A DNA stretch of 64,000 nt, from the NCBI RefSeq assembly GCF_030463535.1, contig NC_132881.1, positions 49,314,703-49,378,702 of the forward strand, written 5' to 3'. The stretch's first letter is position 1; the number at the start of each line of letters is the position of its first letter. The translations under genes and the position numbers were made by a program. Under the pieces are notes generated by a model. The model made no database searches. It was not told where the DNA came from and saw only the letters and a list, made by a program, of their open reading frames with translations. Positions 26,010 through 41,400 of this stretch are shown here, piece after piece. The stretch comes from Salminus brasiliensis (lineage: Eukaryota; Chordata; Actinopteri; Characiformes; Bryconidae).

Positions 26010-27762
26010 AAGAATTATTTAAGGACTTTTGGACTATTCTGGACAGGTGATGGGCAATGGTGTTCTCAAAGAGAACAATGGTGGACACGCTTCTTTAGCC
26101 GTGGTTGAGCTCTGCAGCAGGTTGTTCTGGTGCAGTGATGATTAGGGATGTTCTCAGTTTGACTGCTACTATTGCAGAAATGCAAAATCTCAGGTCAAAT
26201 GAACGGTTCAGTTTTAGATGTTTTCACATCAGGATTCACTTGCAAACACAAGCCCAACATCATCAGGAGAAGCTCAAAGAAGATGGCATGATGCCACTGT
26301 GTAGATCAGTGTGACATGGCGAGGGTTTGGGTGTCACTGGTGTTGAGCCTCGTGTTGCCGGTGTGAAATGTGTTTAGGTGTGTTTCTGTACAGCTGTTGT
26401 TATTTTGAGAAGAAAAAAAAAAACTCTTTCCAGTGGTGTGTTATTTTTGTCTTTCTCCAGAATTCCCGCTGCAATCAAATGCTCATTGATGAGAGCTTTG
26501 GGCTCCTTCACCAATTAAGAAATGAAAAATATAAGAATGAAAGAACGAAAGAAACAAAACGTCTTTAACTAGACTAGAAAAGCCCGAACAGAAGGTCTGG
26601 GTCTGATTCAGGATGTGTTTTTATACAGAATTACTGATGGATCAAACCGTCCTCAGATCAACAAATCTCAAATTAGAAAACACCGGGGAGCGTCAGACCC
26701 TCTGACAGCTGGTTTAAGGAGACTTGTCTATAAATAAGTCAGGAATCCCAACTTAGCTAAACAATTATCAACAACTTCAACCCAAAAACTCCTGGGAAAC
26801 CAACAAAGTAAAAATCTTATATCTCCATTTCTCTCATTCCTCACTTTCCTCAATAATGAGATTCTGCAGTGGTTCTTTATACTGCATTAGAATATTAGGA
26901 TGAACGGACCAATAGAAATGCTCCAACATGACTCTCAATAAAAACCTTTACACTGACTCTCCACCGAAAGTTCAGAAGGTTCTTCCTCCTGCGGTAAAGC
27001 TGCTGTTCTGGAGATACGAGATTTTTTGTGTTACAGTGGCAATACAATACATACACCCTTACGGTCCAATACTTTTGGTTTAACATGACTGGAAGCATCT
27101 ACAGTAACGACAGATCAGACTGAGAAACGCTGAACTTATGAAGAAACAGCTGCAGAATCTCTGAGCCAACGTCCCGCAGATCAGAGTCAGAGTCACTTTA
27201 TTGATCCCAGAAGGGAAGTTACAGTTACAGCTGCAGCTCCGTTCATGTAAGAACACACCCGACAGCCAGCCAGCGAACACCCCCACCACACCCCCACCAC
27301 ACACACACACACACACACACACAGAGGAGAGGGAAGCTCTGGTATTTGGCTTCATTGTTCAGTCTCTGAAACCTCTTTCAGCTCAGTTGGATCTGAAGTG
27401 TGTTTTACACAACTCACTGATCCTGTCTCAGCCGACTGACCGGCACTCTGAGAGAGTTACAGCTCTGGACACCTGACAGTGTATAACACACTGACCGCAT
27501 ACTGAAACAGCAGCCTGCAGATCCACCGTCAGCACTAACGAGGAATCTGTGTTAAATAAACTCTTTTCACACACACACACACACACACTTCAGTTAGTTT
27601 GACTGCAGGGATGAAGACACTCAAAACTACAAAAATGTAAAAGTTTGACAAAACAGAGACTTAAATAGTCTGATTTTGTTTTATTAAATGTTAATTACAT
27701 TAACTAATTACCATAATGTATACAAATACATCCATATTCAAAAGTGTAAAAACAGTGTGCTC

Positions 27763-27793
<31 letters not shown>

Positions 27794-29215
27794 CACACAC
27801 ATAGACACACACACACATTTTTATATATATATAAATGTTATGCCACTAATAAAAACACCATAATGTCATATCCTATATGGAGAAATAATTCTGCATATTT
27901 GAAAACTCAAATGCAGTTTATTGACTAAATTGAACAGACTGAAAAATAAGACATTAATAGTGGTGTGAGCAAAAGTAATGGTCCAGTAAACATGTCCCGC
28001 TTTATTTCTTGTTTAATTCAGTAAATAAATAGAAATGATGTCTAAAATGTGCAGAGTACAGCATGTCATTTTTTCCCCCTATACTATACACACAACCTTT
28101 TGCACCCCTTTTTAAACACTGTAAATATAGAAATAAAGAAAAACAAGAAAAAAGGTTTTATATTTATTCGTGGAAGAAGGGGAAATGTTGGAGTTTTTGT
28201 AATTTCTCACTCAATCACTGTATTTAAGTTTAATTTCAGAATTTCTGGGGCAGATTTGTAAACGTTTTCCTAAGAAGAACCGTAGAGAAGATAAGATAAA
28301 CACCAAGAAGTTCAGAAGTTAGCAGTAAATCTCAGCTGCAGTTCTACACCAAAAAAACTTATTTAATAAATATTCTCTTTTATGTTAGTTTTATTATCAG
28401 ATTTTCCCCCCAATATGCTTTTCATTGTTTTCTTTTTGTGGCTGTTTGTAACAAATATTCTGCATTTTATAGATTTTCATAAACGTGACATTCTGTTCCT
28501 CCTCCGTTATTCAGTTATAAAACCTGAGCAAAATGGAGGAAACACAGAATTAAACTAAGCATTTATATAAAAAACAGAGGGGGGCTGTTATTTCTCCTAT
28601 ATAGAAACTAACTGTACTTTAATAGAATCTATGATCTTAAATTAGACATATCATTTTAGAGGCCGAACTACCAAATTAAGACTTCTAAAATGTTAAGAAC
28701 ATTAAAAAAAATATTTAAGAACTTATGTTTAAGAACAGCGATGGCATTGATAAAGGTTACGGAAAAAATAAGAAAATGATTAAGATTTGTATTCAATAAC
28801 ATCTCAATATATTATCTTTTTTTTTTTTTTTTAAAAGACACATTGTGAATCTGGCTCCTGTACTGTATACAGTACTCTAGTATTACTGAATACTTGTACT
28901 TTTACTCAACTTCTCTGGAAGGTCTAAATGAAAATGTCAGCAGTAAAAAGTGTGGAGTAAATGTACATCAGAAAAAGATCAGTCAAAAATGTCCTAGTTT
29001 AAAATAAACCCCGCCCACCTTACTGAGCAAGGATGAGTACCGTCCATTCCTCACACACACGCACGCACACACACACACGCAGATTTAGTAGTCCAGGTGA
29101 GCGCACCCCTAAACAAGGTTACTCATTAAGGTATAAAAATAATGATAATCATAAAATCAACTCTGATCATAAGAGTCTTATAATACATCTTCCAGTGTGT
29201 CCAACAGCAGTTTAC
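26010..29215. other. Intergenic DNA between foxe1 and the spag5 3' end
   Basis: AT-rich unique sequence. It holds a CA tract at 27,300-27,322, an AAT/ATA tract at 27,765-27,790 and a CACGCACA-rich tract at 29,051-29,080. At 27,186-27,230 the string CACTTTATTGATCCCAGAAG resembles the 3' end of a fish retroelement. No gene is supported. Confidence 0.5.
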
Positions 29216-29216
29216 T

Positions 29217-29615
29217 CAATCAGCCACAACATTAGAACCACTGCCAACTGAAGTGTATAGCACTGATGATCTGGGTCCAGTGTCTCCTGTCTGTGGAGGG
29301 GTGGATCTACACATCAGTCAGTGAGTGAAGAACAGTCAGTTCTTGAAGGTGATGAAGCAGGAAAATGGACAAGCATAAGAATCTGGGACACTTTGACAAG
29401 AACCAAACTGTGATGTTCTAGACAATGACTGGATCAGAACATCTTCAGAACATCAGGCATCAGGTCTTGAACTTAAAGGATCCGCTGCTAACGTCTGATG
29501 GTGTCAAGATACCACAGTGTCCAGATGCCTTCAGAGGTCTTCTGGAGACCATGCTTTAAGGGGTCAGCACAAGGGGACGAACACAATATGGTGGGTTTAA
29601 TGTTATGGCTGACTG
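29217..29615. mobile_element. Non-autonomous TIR element (CAGCCACAACATTAGAA family)
   Basis: A 0.4-kb element begins TCAGCCACAACATTAGAAC and ends GGTTTAATGTTATGGCTGA, so the ends are imperfect inverted repeats. The interior has no transposase. An internal part, from GTGTCTCCTGTCTGTGGAG onward, recurs at 55,809-55,995, and a weaker piece occurs near 59,640-59,770. Confidence 0.75.
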
Positions 29616-30454
29616 GTGTATGCTTTTTTTGGGCTCTTAAATGAAAATAAGTATAGTACATATTTTTATATAAACCCAACAGAATCTATTCTGGTTCTGT
29701 TTGTGAAAACGATTGTTTACCTCTTAGATTGGGTTTGTTTGTTCCCCTTAAATTATGATAACACATCCTGAATTCTAAAGCCAGAGCAGGAGTAAAACCA
29801 TAGGTAAGAAACAATGACGACGCTCCAAAAGCCAAAGCACTGCAAACACACCGTCCGTCTGCACAGACTACCTTTATGTGGTGGTTAAAACGCAGAGTAA
29901 TCAAGGGGACACTGAATGTCCAATCAGAGAGTCTGAGACAGGTAAACAGTAGATGACCGGTGCACTGCTTTACTGATTTCATAGAAATAAAACCCTAAAG
30001 GCTGTGTCTGAAGTGTAAGAAACGCTGCCTACTCAGACAGGACTCTGAGGCAGGACGGCACCCAATCACGTCTGAACAGATGTTTAGTAACACGGCCTCT
30101 GTTTTATTAGGTGAAAATGCTAAAAGCTAATGCTCATATCTAGTGGTGAGCCGTCAATACCCCGGCAACGCCAGGACGTACTGCTGCCTTCATGATCCGA
30201 TTACAGAGACCTTCATCACCACACTGCCTTCTGAGAGACCGAGGACAGCAAGCTACTTCCAGTACTTCCAGAGACGAACAGTATTTCACCTAAACTGAAT
30301 AGAAGTGTGGTCCAGCTGCGACTGCTGACCAGTCAAAAACACAGAGGTTGCAGTGTAGAGAAGTATCACTTCATAAAGTCTAGAGGGCGCTCTGGAGCCA
30401 GTCCAGAATGACCGGGTTCATACAGCCAATCAGCTGAAATTCAGAAAAACGTAC

Positions 30455-30460
30455 TTTATT
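30455..30460 (-). terminator. spag5: spag5 polyadenylation signal
   Basis: AATAAA reads on the minus strand 45 bases past the stop codon of the reconstructed spag5 gene, giving a very short 3' UTR. Confidence 0.7.
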
Positions 30461-30504
30461 TAACAAATACATATAAACAAACATACTGACTCATGTAAAA
30501 ACAC

Positions 30505-33500
30505 TCATCCGAGGAATTCCACCAGTTTCTGAAGTTCAGGACAGCTTTTCACCACCTCAGGAACAGAAGACAGAGCCTGCAATAAACAAACAAACAAACA
30601 AACAAACAAACAAAATCAAATCACAAGCTGGATACGAGACCTGACTGGGGTCAAATCTCTGACCTCACAATGACACCCACTGTAACAAGACCTTCGGCTG
30701 TAACAAGACCCGCTGACTGTAATGACAAACATGACCCATACAGTCGTTGGGGGAGGAGCTGAACCACTGTTTTCACAGCGTATAATTTCAGATATTCTCT
30801 GACAGTGTAAACACTGTTCGACACTGTCCAGGTTTCTGAATGCGGACCCTCACCTTTCTAACTGCCTCGATCATATCATCCAGCAGATGCAGCTCACGCT
30901 CCAATTTACTCTGATTCATGGTGTGCACCATTTGCTGAAAGAGAGAGCAAAAACAACAACGATTACGTAAGAAATTATTAATCTGCAGCAGTTCTAGTAT
31001 TTTCATTTGACTTATAAATCACAGTAGTCCTATAACTAAACACTCCATCCACTGAGATACAAACCAGCTGCATTGAGTTATGATCAGAAATTTCCCACAG
31101 ACCAACTGATTTAAAGCTCTGAATGAAAGTGCAGTTCTTACGTGTCTCTTTGCCCGTTCCAGAAGTTTCGTTCGTGATTCCTCCACCTCCAAGAGTTTAG
31201 TCTTTAGTTTCTCCACCTGTGGACAAAGAAAACGCTTAAAATATTCCATGCTTTGCCTTGTACTTATATTAGCATTTAAATCACACATAGACAAAGTTTG
31301 TGGACACTCCTTCTATTGAACGCATTCAGCTACTTTAAGTTGCTCCCATTGCTGACACAGATGTGCAAATGCACACACACAGCTTGTCTAGCCCCTGTAG
31401 AGAAGAAGTACTGCCAATAGAATAGGACTCTCTGGAGCAGATCATCATCATGACCCTATTGGCTCCATGCTGCCTAATAATGCCAGGCGTGGGCTAGAGG
31501 GGTATAAAGCCCCCCAGCATTGAGGAGCTGTGGAGCAGTGGAGAAGCTGTGCTCTCTGAAATGATGGTGGTGGAGCTCCATCCAGTACTTTTGGGATGAG
31601 TTGGGGGTGATCATCCACCCAACATCCTGACCTCACTAGAACTTCTAATTTAAATCAAATCTACACAGCAATGTTCCTCCAAAATCTAGTAGAAAGCCTT
31701 CTTCCCTGGACAGTGGACGAGCAGGTGTCCCAAAACTTTTGTCCATATATTTCTCAAATAAATAAATCAAGTAAGCTTCATCTACCTCTCTGAGTAGACG
31801 GATTCGATCATCCAGTTCCTTTGAGCTGGCTGTTGATTGGTCACCTGATTGTGTTAATGCAGCCCTTAAAGCCTGCACCTCCACCTGGGACTGTTGAAGC
31901 ATCCTCCGTAACTCCGCCCCCTCCCGTCGCAGCTCCTACAACAACAAAGAGTGAAAACGTTAAACTCTAGGGGTGTGTGGGGCCATCCTTTAGTTTCTCA
32001 GTGAGTGTGGATATGGAGAATGCTGTGTGTTGGGGTGTGTGGTTCACTTACATTGTTCTCTGCTCTGTATTTACTCACTGCCTCCATGTTCTCCTCCAGC
32101 TCACTGCAAAGCTTTCTCAGAGCTTTCTCATCCTGAGCATGCAAACACCGTGCAGAGAATTATTACCCTTTATTAAAGTATCGTTCACTTTAATGCTCTT
32201 TAATGCCTGTAACACAGCTGCCTTAACCTTACGCTGTACATCACACGCTCTATAATAAATCATATGATCCACACGCTCATTCTGACAGACTGTAATACAC
32301 TACAGGAAGCGTAGGGGGCGCTCTATAATGCTCTATAATAAATCATATGATCCACACGCTCATTCTGACAGACTGTAATACACTACAGGAAGCGTAGGGG
32401 GCGCTCTATAATGCTCTATAATGTTCATATGATCCACACACTCATTCTGACAGACTGTAATACACTACAGGAAGCGTAGGGGGCGCTCTATAATAAATCA
32501 TGATCCACACACTCATTCTGACAGAATATAATACACTACAGGAAGTGTAGGGGGCGCTCTATAATGCTCTATAATGTTCATATGATCCACACACTCATTC
32601 TGACAGACTGTAATACACTACAGGAAGCATAGGGGGCGCTCTATAATGCTCTATAATGTTCATATGATCCACACGCTCATTCTGATCGACTGTAATACAC
32701 TACAGGAAGCATAGGGGGCGCTCTATAACGCTCCATAAAGTTTAAATGATCAACATGCATACCAAAGGGGGAAACATTTGAAATAATCTAAAATAAATAA
32801 TAAGACCATTGATAATTTGGCATGCGAGCAGACTCTACTACTGAAGTATGAAGCTTGAGAGACAAATATTTCGAACCTGTGTTTTCTGCTGTAGAAGCTG
32901 AGCGTCCTTCTCCGCCTGAGCCTTCAGTCGGCTCACCTGCTGCTTCAGCTCTGCCTCCTCAACCCTGTGCCTGTCAGATTCCTTCTGAAGCGACTCCTGC
33001 AGGCCATCACTGGAACAACAGCAGGACTAAAGTCAGTAAATGTTTCTGGATTGGCCTCGATAAAGCTCCAGAGATGCTAACTAACACATTCTTTAGCCAC
33101 TATACATAGTAAATTATACACACACACACACACACACAATCAGGACAAAAGTGTTGACACCTGATTATTCATTGTTTCCTGTGAAATCAAGCGTATATCT
33201 ATCTATAGATAGCTGGTCCTGCTTCTGTTGGAGTAACTGTCTCTACTGTCCAGAGAAGACGACTTTCTACTAGATGTGGAGAAGGAGCATTGCTGTGAGG
33301 ATTTGATTGCATTCAGCAACAAGAGCGTTAGTGAGGTCAGGATGTTGGATGATGATCACCATCCACCTCATCATCCCCAACTCATCAAAGAAGTGCTGGA
33401 TGGAGCTCCTCCACCATCATTCCAGAGAACACAGTTCCTCCACTGCTCCACAGCTCCTCAATGCTGGGGGGCTTTATACACCTCTAGCCCACGCCTGGCA

Positions 33501-36037
33501 TTAGGCAGCATGGAGCCAATAGGGTCATGATGATGATCTGCTCCAGAGAGTCCTATTCTATTGGCAGTACTTTTTCTCTACAGGGACTAGACAAGCTGTG
33601 TGTGCATTTGCACATCTGTGTCAGCAATGGGTGCAGCTTAGAGTAGCTGAATATATTTATTAGAAGGGGTGTGCACAAATATTTGGACATATATTGTATA
33701 CTGTTAAGAGTTACACTATCGTAGAGGATAAACAGTGTGAGGAAGTGAGTGGGATGGTGTAGTTGATGTAGCTGTTCTCACATGCTGCTCTGCAGGCTGC
33801 TTAGTTCAGAGTCTTTGAGCTGCTTCTGATGCTCGATGGCCGTCTGGAGCTCCGACACACTGTCCCCGAGATTTGCCAGCAACTCCACCAGCGAAGTACT
33901 GCGGATAACATCTGATTGCATGCACACACGCACACACACAAAATAACACCACCACACATGACATAATCCAGCAAATGATAAAACAGAGCATTTATTAGCA
34001 GTCTCTCTCTTCGTTCACGCTCTCCTCAAACACTGCAGTATAAGTACCTCCTGCAAACATCCACTGCCCCCTGAACGATTTCAACGACCAACTTTGCATA
34101 ACAAAAAAATAAGCATTTATTTCATGTTTGCATAAAAGACGTGCGACTCATTTCAGCATTTGATATTCAAATGTCCTTTTTCTTACAGAATGCATAGGAT
34201 GCATAAAAGCTGCACATGAAGATGAAGAGGTGAATATTACAGGTGTCTTCAGCCACCTGCCAGCTCTGCCCCCACACCACTTCACCGGCTTATACAGCAC
34301 AGCTTGTGATTCCAAGCAGCAAAAACATTCCCTATTCATTTTACACCCCCACTTCCATCCCCTCCCCATCGCTCATCTTATTCAGCGTGTTTTAGTTACT
34401 TTGGTCACTTCGTGGAACAAATATTTGTGTAGACCCCTTCTAATAAATGCCTTCAGCTACTTTAAGCTGCACCCATTGCTGACACAGACGTGCAAATGCA
34501 CACACACAGCTTGTCTAGTCCCTGTAGAGAAGAACTGCCAATAGAATAGGACTCTCTGGAGCAGATACACCTGAACCCAATGTCCACCATGTCTAACGCC
34601 AGGTGTGGGCTAAAGGGGTACAGAGCCCGCTGATGACCCATTATACTTCTATTTATACCTTATTTTTTTGCAATAAATACAACAGACATTACTAATAAAC
34701 AGACAGGGGGAGGTGGGGGGTGTGGCCAATAGATACAGACCCAGGCACAGGGGGAGTCCTTCAGCTGGTCTCATAAAACTCAGCCCTTTTTCATTTGTGT
34801 GGTTAATAAAAGAGCGGTGCTTTCTAAGAAGTGTTAACATTCTTAAAATGAATGAAATGTTGATGATGCAGAGGAGAAAATAGGAACAACAGGAACATAC
34901 CATAGGACCCACTTTACATTCAGTGACTCTTAATAATTGGAGTTACTAAAAACAATAAATAAATAAATAGGCCAATCGCTGATACTAATGGATGGCAGGG
35001 CTGTAAGCCACATTAACCCGGCCAGGGAGACTTGGTAATGCTTAATTGCGCAGGGCTTCTGTAATGCTCTGCATTCTCCCTCAACATTAAAAGTACTTTG
35101 CTTTTTATAATTAACCACATTTAAACGCTGTGCACCAGCTGAGCAATCCGGAAACCCCCAGAACTGTGGTTCCAGTTCTGATAGCTTGCTGTGTTCTGGT
35201 ACTGGGCTGAGTGATGCACTCTCGAGAGAGAGAGAGAGAGGTATCCAGTTGGTGGGGCTAAAAGTCCTTATTCCTTACTCCCCCCACTGACAACCTTACA
35301 GTAAGTGTACAGTAAGGTACAGAAGTACAGTAAGTGTGCATTTACACAAGCTGTACTACAGTCATCCAGCTACAGTTACACTACAGTGGATAAATCACCA
35401 GTATTACAGTGTTATTGCATGTGTTTATAATAACACCAGTTATTAGAGACACATATGATGAAGTGGGGCAGACGTGTTTCCCACTGCACCGTGAAACCAA
35501 AGTGATAAGTACCATCACAGTCCTGGGCCGCAGAAGTAGCTAAACGTGTGAAGGCGCTGCTTTTGCTGCCAATTCCCTCCACTGGGCTGTTCTCCTCTGC
35601 TGGATACACTCCTGATACGATAGAATACAACAGGGAGAGAGAGAGAGCATTAGCTGGGTGATTGAGTGGATCAGGAAGTTTATTATCTGATTTATCGGTG
35701 AGAAAAGCTGCAGTATTAGACCTGGGTCAGCAGGTGGAGCCGCGTCACCCTCCGGCTCCGTAGACAGGGCCAGCATGACTGAGCTGACGAAAGAGGTCTG
35801 GGGCTTCTGGGGAGGCTGGAGCTGCTGCTGGGATGGCTCATCCTGACCTGGAAGCTCGGTGCTCTAGGGAGACAGAGTCAAGTTATTTATTTCACATACA
35901 AGACAAAAAAAAAAAAATAATAATATTAAAACAGTGGATTCCTTCAAGGTATTATACAGTTTCAGGTAGTAAACACAATTATCATTTATTTAAGATCATT
36001 TTCACTCAGGTGTTTAGTACTGTGCCTTTAAAGACAC

Positions 36038-36073
<36 letters not shown>

Positions 36074-38392
36074 AATGACCTCTGTTCTGACAGAGGTCAT
36101 TTGCATTGTGGGGGCAGTGGTGGCTCAGCGGTTAGAGCTCCGGGATATCGATAACAGGGTTGTGGGTTCGATTCCCGGGCTCGGCAAGCTGCCACTGTTG
36201 GGCCCTTGAGCAAGGCCCTTTACCCTCTCTGCTCCCCGGGCGCTGGAGTTGGCTGCCCACCGCTCTGGGTGTGTGTGTGTACTCACTGCCCCTAACACGT
36301 GTGTGTGTGAGTGTGTGTTCACTACCAGATGGGTTAAATGCGGAGGACACAAATACGTGCACCTTTACCTGACTGGCTGCTCTTTATGGTCTTGTCAGGA
36401 TGCAGTCTGAGCTAAACTATAGTAAAAGGGCAGGGGTAAACAGTGACACCTTTTTAGGTTAGATAAACCCTCATCAGACTCTCCGTGACAGAGCAGCATC
36501 TGGACATTCAGTAGATCATCAAGAGACTTTTACTGAATCCGAGTCCAAGTTCAGATCTGTAGCTGTTCACCTGAGAAATCACTGATCATCTAACAGCTCT
36601 AATATAGATCATCTCACCAGCCTCAACCTGCTGCTGACACCAGTCTGGAACTGGATTAGCCTGGGATTAAGGGGGCAGAGATAGTATTAGGTTCTGGATT
36701 GAGGTTAAGGTTAAGGTTAGGATTAGGGCCAGGATTAGGTTCTGGGTTGAGGTGGAGGTTAAGGTGAGGATTAGGGCCAGGATCAGGTTCTGGGTTGAGG
36801 TTAGGATTAAGGCCAGGGTTTGGTTTGGTTTAATGGGAGTAACATATTGAGTCTACTTGATGTTACAGACCAACAGTGAACCTAAACTGCTGTAGACTGC
36901 TCTCGAAAAGTGGACCCATGTCAGTGAATGAACTCAACTCATGGCAAAGCTAATCAGAGAAGGTAAATGTAAGCAAACCTTGGCAGTGGAGGCGTTTGTG
37001 CTGCTGGTCAGACAGCGCACTCGGTCCTGTAGGAGGGAAGCGTCCAGCGTAGCTTGAGCCAGCTGTGCCCCCTGCTCCAGCAGCATACCGCGGGCTTTTT
37101 CCTGCGTACTGACCAGCTCCTCCTGCAGGGAGTCCCTCTCAGCTCTACACAACACACAGACAAACATCAGGAGAATGAGGACATGAGGGTGTCTGTCAGG
37201 TCTGTCTCTATCACAGATTTATTATATTAATATATTAACAGATCAAACAGCCACACAGTCAACATTTCATGTTAGTAAGTGCAGTAAATTCTTTAATTAA
37301 AAGTGATTAATTCCTGGTGTGTGAAGAGTATAATATCTAAAACAGCAAACACACACACACACACACACACCTTATCAGGTAAGAGTGACGGTTTGAATGA
37401 CATTAAGTTGGTTGGTGCGGTGCAACAGATAACACCACTACCTGCTACCACACCATGTGGGAGGTTCGGTCTAGGTGACTGTGCTGCACTATACCAGTAA
37501 AAGCCCTTGGGCAAAACTCCCAACACTGCACTGGCCCACTTCTGTAATACCGGTAATACCTTGTAAGTCACTCTGGAAAAGAGCCTCAGCTAAATACTGT
37601 AAATATAACACTACACCTCTATTTTAAGTTAAGTGAATAGGTGGAGCTGACCTGCTGTAGGCTGCCTTCTTCGGGGAGGGGCTAAAGCCCTATGAGCTCC
37701 ATCCATTTTACTCTCTGAACTCAGACTTATTTAGGTATTTAAGTGTCTTTAAAAGTTACAGGTATTTGAACAGATTTTTAGTTTTAAATAAATAAATAAA
37801 TAAATAAATAATTAAATAACATCTGACTTTCTGGACACATATGGACACGTCCTCTATTATTTTAACAGGCCTACACACCCCTTGTGTCTAAATGCGTGTG
37901 TCCATGTCTGGTGTTTGAGTCTGTGTGTGTTACCGTAGCTGCTGCAGAGCCAGTCTGAGGTCCTCACACTCTAGATTTCTCTCCCGGAGCCCCTGCAGGT
38001 GTGATCGTAGCAGCCCCTCACTCTCAGTCAGCTGTTCCCGGGTCAGCTCATTCTCTGCCTGCAGGAACTAATAAAACCACATAAAGTCTTTATAAAACAA
38101 ACAAACCAGAACAGGTTTCTTCTTTCAACATTTTCACATTCTGAGCTACCAAAATTAATTAATAGTTAATAAAAGGATTTACAGTAACCTAATCAGCTCC
38201 ATTTGCAGTGAAGTGGGTTAAGCCCTTCCAGGCCTCAGAGTGGGTACAACTCCTGCAGTCAACTCGGGAGCACACAACTCTGAGTTATGATACTGGGCTC
38301 ACAATTCTACATACGGCATCCACACAGTAAACCAAGACTGAGGGATGTAATGGAAATGATCTAACTACAAGTGATGTGTCTGATGTGATATG

Positions 38393-38434
<42 letters not shown>

Positions 38435-41400
38435 AGGGGGGGTCTATCTGGACTGACTTCACTCATCTCCTGTGTGCTGGAGAGTTCGGTCTGTATCTGT
38501 GTGAGCCGGCGGAGCTTCAGGCGCTGGCTTTCAGTCTCAGCGTGGAGTTCGGTCAGCAGAGCGTCTCTCTGTGCTAAAGCCTCCTCCAGCTCCTCCACCC
38601 GCTGGTTGGACACCTCCACAGCAGCCTGTAGACTGCAGAGGAAGCGCACCATAACATCAAGACATCAAAAGTAATTTATAAAATCCTGATCTGTTTACAC
38701 AAAGAATCTGATGATGCACTTAATAAAATTAACAGTTAGGATATGCATTTATTCCAAGGGGGAAAGGAAACATCAGAGAGCAAAAAAAAAAAATGTAATA
38801 TAGAAAAGGACTGCAGTATTTCACTATATGGACAAAGTATTGGGACACGTGCACCTCATTCCACTTACATGAGCTTTTATGACATCCCCTTTTAAACCCA
38901 TAGGCATTAATAAGGAGTTGGTCCCTCTTTGCAGCTCTAACAGCTTTCACACTTCTGGGAAGCCTTTCTACAAGATTTTAAAGGGTAGGTTTTGCTCATT
39001 CTTCCAGAAGAGCATTTGTGAGGTGAGACACTGATGCTGGACAGGAGGACTTGGCTGTGGTGTTGGATGAGGTTGAGGTCAGGGCTCTTCTTCCACACCA
39101 AACTCACCCAACCCTGCCTTTACGGAGTTTGGTTTGTGCACTGGGGCACGGTCAGGCTTTCCCCAAACCACAGTGTCAGTGCTGATGTTAATGCGAGAGC
39201 AGATCTGGAGCTCTGCTGCAGTTATTGAGTCCGTTGGGGGCTTTTCTGCACTCTGCTCCGAGCTCAGCACTCGGCCCTGACCCCGCTCTGTAACTTTACG
39301 TGGTCTGACAGACACTCGGTGGCTGAGCTGCTCTCTGTGAGCTGTTCCTCCTAAACTCTTCCACTGTTCAATAATAACACCACTCACAGCTGATGGAGGA
39401 AGATCTAGGAGGGAGGAGATTTCACCAGCTGACTTGTTGTTGGTGCAGCGGTGTCTCCTATTACTGCCTTTCCTCCTTTCACTGATGTGTGGAGGAAAGG
39501 CAGACTGCAGGACTAGAGGCTGTTACAGCAGAGTTTATACAGCTGTAGCTGAATGAGACTGAATCAGACACTTGAATTCAATAATCAAGAGTCCCAATAC
39601 TTTTGTCCGTGTAGTGTAGGTTTTTCAGTACTGTGTCGATTCTTAAAATCACATTATTGATTATTATTAATAGTTCAGATGTGAAGATTGGTGTCAGACG
39701 GTTCATTTAGTGTTGTGTTTAAACCCTGACCACTAGATGGCAGCTTTGCACCTTGTCTACAGATTCAACTGTTCTGATTGGATGATTTTGTACATACAAT
39801 AACTAATATTAACTAACTTAAAGGTATCTTTGAACTATTAGTCTATTCTAACTAGCTAAGGTTTTCTTGGGTAAATAGCAAAGCACTTTGTAAGTCGCTC
39901 TGGATAAGAGCTAAATGCCATAAATGTAATGTAAATGTAAATAACTATGTATTGGGAAGCATATTGTATAGTCAGGTTCTTGCCAATGCAGGTGTGTGCG
40001 GTTTAAACAGTAGCTGGGGTCTTAGGACGTACCTGTCGGCTCTCTCCGTGGCCTCCTGGGTGTTGTGCAGTGAACGCTGCAATCTGAAATTACAAATAAG
40101 CTTCAGCAGAGAAACTCCCACTATAAAGGCTGAGGAATGACGGAGAAATTTAGAGATTTCATGTAGCTGTTCTTTTTATGAATTTTTTTTAAGTTTGTCT
40201 AGCGGTATCCTAGTTTGTTTATGTCCACAAACAGCCGTGAACGTCATTAGCTTCCCTTGCTAATAAGCACTTGTGTGAAGGAGGGAAATGAAAGAAAGCA
40301 GAAGGGGACAAAGAAAGTGCTGTGGAGCTTCTAGCCCTGCTTACAGAGCACAAAAGGCAAAAATACGTCAGACTTGGTGTGAAATTTCCATCATGTTAAA
40401 AATCTCAGCGTTGCACCCTGATAAAACACCCCCCAGCATCAAAACAATAAATCTGAATTAATCCTGTAATAAATGTGCGAATGAAGGAATATTCCACACA
40501 CACATTTCAACAGTTCAGTATCAGACAGAAAGTAAAGTGTGTGTGTGTGTCGTACTTGCTGGTCTCTGAGGCGAGAGCCTGCTCCAGGAAGGCGTAGGAG
40601 GCAAGTGTGGACGAGACGGTTGCTGAAAGCTCTGTGCTCTTCCTCTGCAGCCGAGAACGCTCTTCCTCTACCTCACCCAACTGCTCACGCAGAACTGCCA
40701 TTTCTAACCACACACACACACACACACCATGATGTTTTATTTTTCAAAAATGAAATTTTCTAATTTTAAGAAAAGAACTAGAACAGTTTCATTAAACTGA
40801 GCTGTAAGGAAACCTCGGCTTATATTAACCCAGCGTGATCCGACAGGTGTGTAAATATTCCGTCATGTCCTGTGAGAAAGGCACAGGGTTTCATTGGATA
40901 TGGCACAGATACCTTGGGACCCTTAAGTCTGTGGCAAACCTACAGCCTGCAGGGAACTGATGGCAGTGCATAAATTAAGCAATCACTCCCATCTCATTTA
41001 TGCCTGGATTTCTTGTCCCGAGTGAATCAGTCATTAATTTTACAGATTCTCATTACTCTACCCCCCCACAACTAATCCTGTCCAGTTCTGAGCGTAAAAA
41101 GGCTTAAAACAGGCTCTTTGCATTAAGCTGCAACACTGCACTTTATTAATGTAACAATGTTGAATTATTTTCTTTAATAAATCTTAATGATACAAAAATT
41201 TAATTTAAAATATAGTTTAGTTTGTTATTTATATCGTAGATTTATAAACAGTCATATAAACAGTCATACAGTCATATAAACAAACATATAAACAGTCCAT
41301 GAGTGATAAACTGCTTGGGCAGGGCAGGGCAGGGTCAGTGTCACCTTTTGCATGATTCTCCACGCCTGATATTTTTATAAACAATTTTATAAATAAAATT

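Noticed and set aside
33276-33530. Small proteins in the MITE copies (also near 31,448 and 50,286)
   Set aside because: They are frames inside a non-autonomous transposon present in four copies, with no conserved domain.
33806-33991. A Cys/Val-rich small protein on the minus strand
   Set aside because: It is the wrong frame of a spag5 exon plus its intron; the correct frame gives DVIRSTSLVELLANLGDS and fits both neighbours.
36118-36180. A tRNA gene
   Set aside because: It has A- and B-box-like motifs, but the arms do not close into a cloverleaf and a SINE body follows. The antisense one at 47,450-47,520 is rejected for the same reason.
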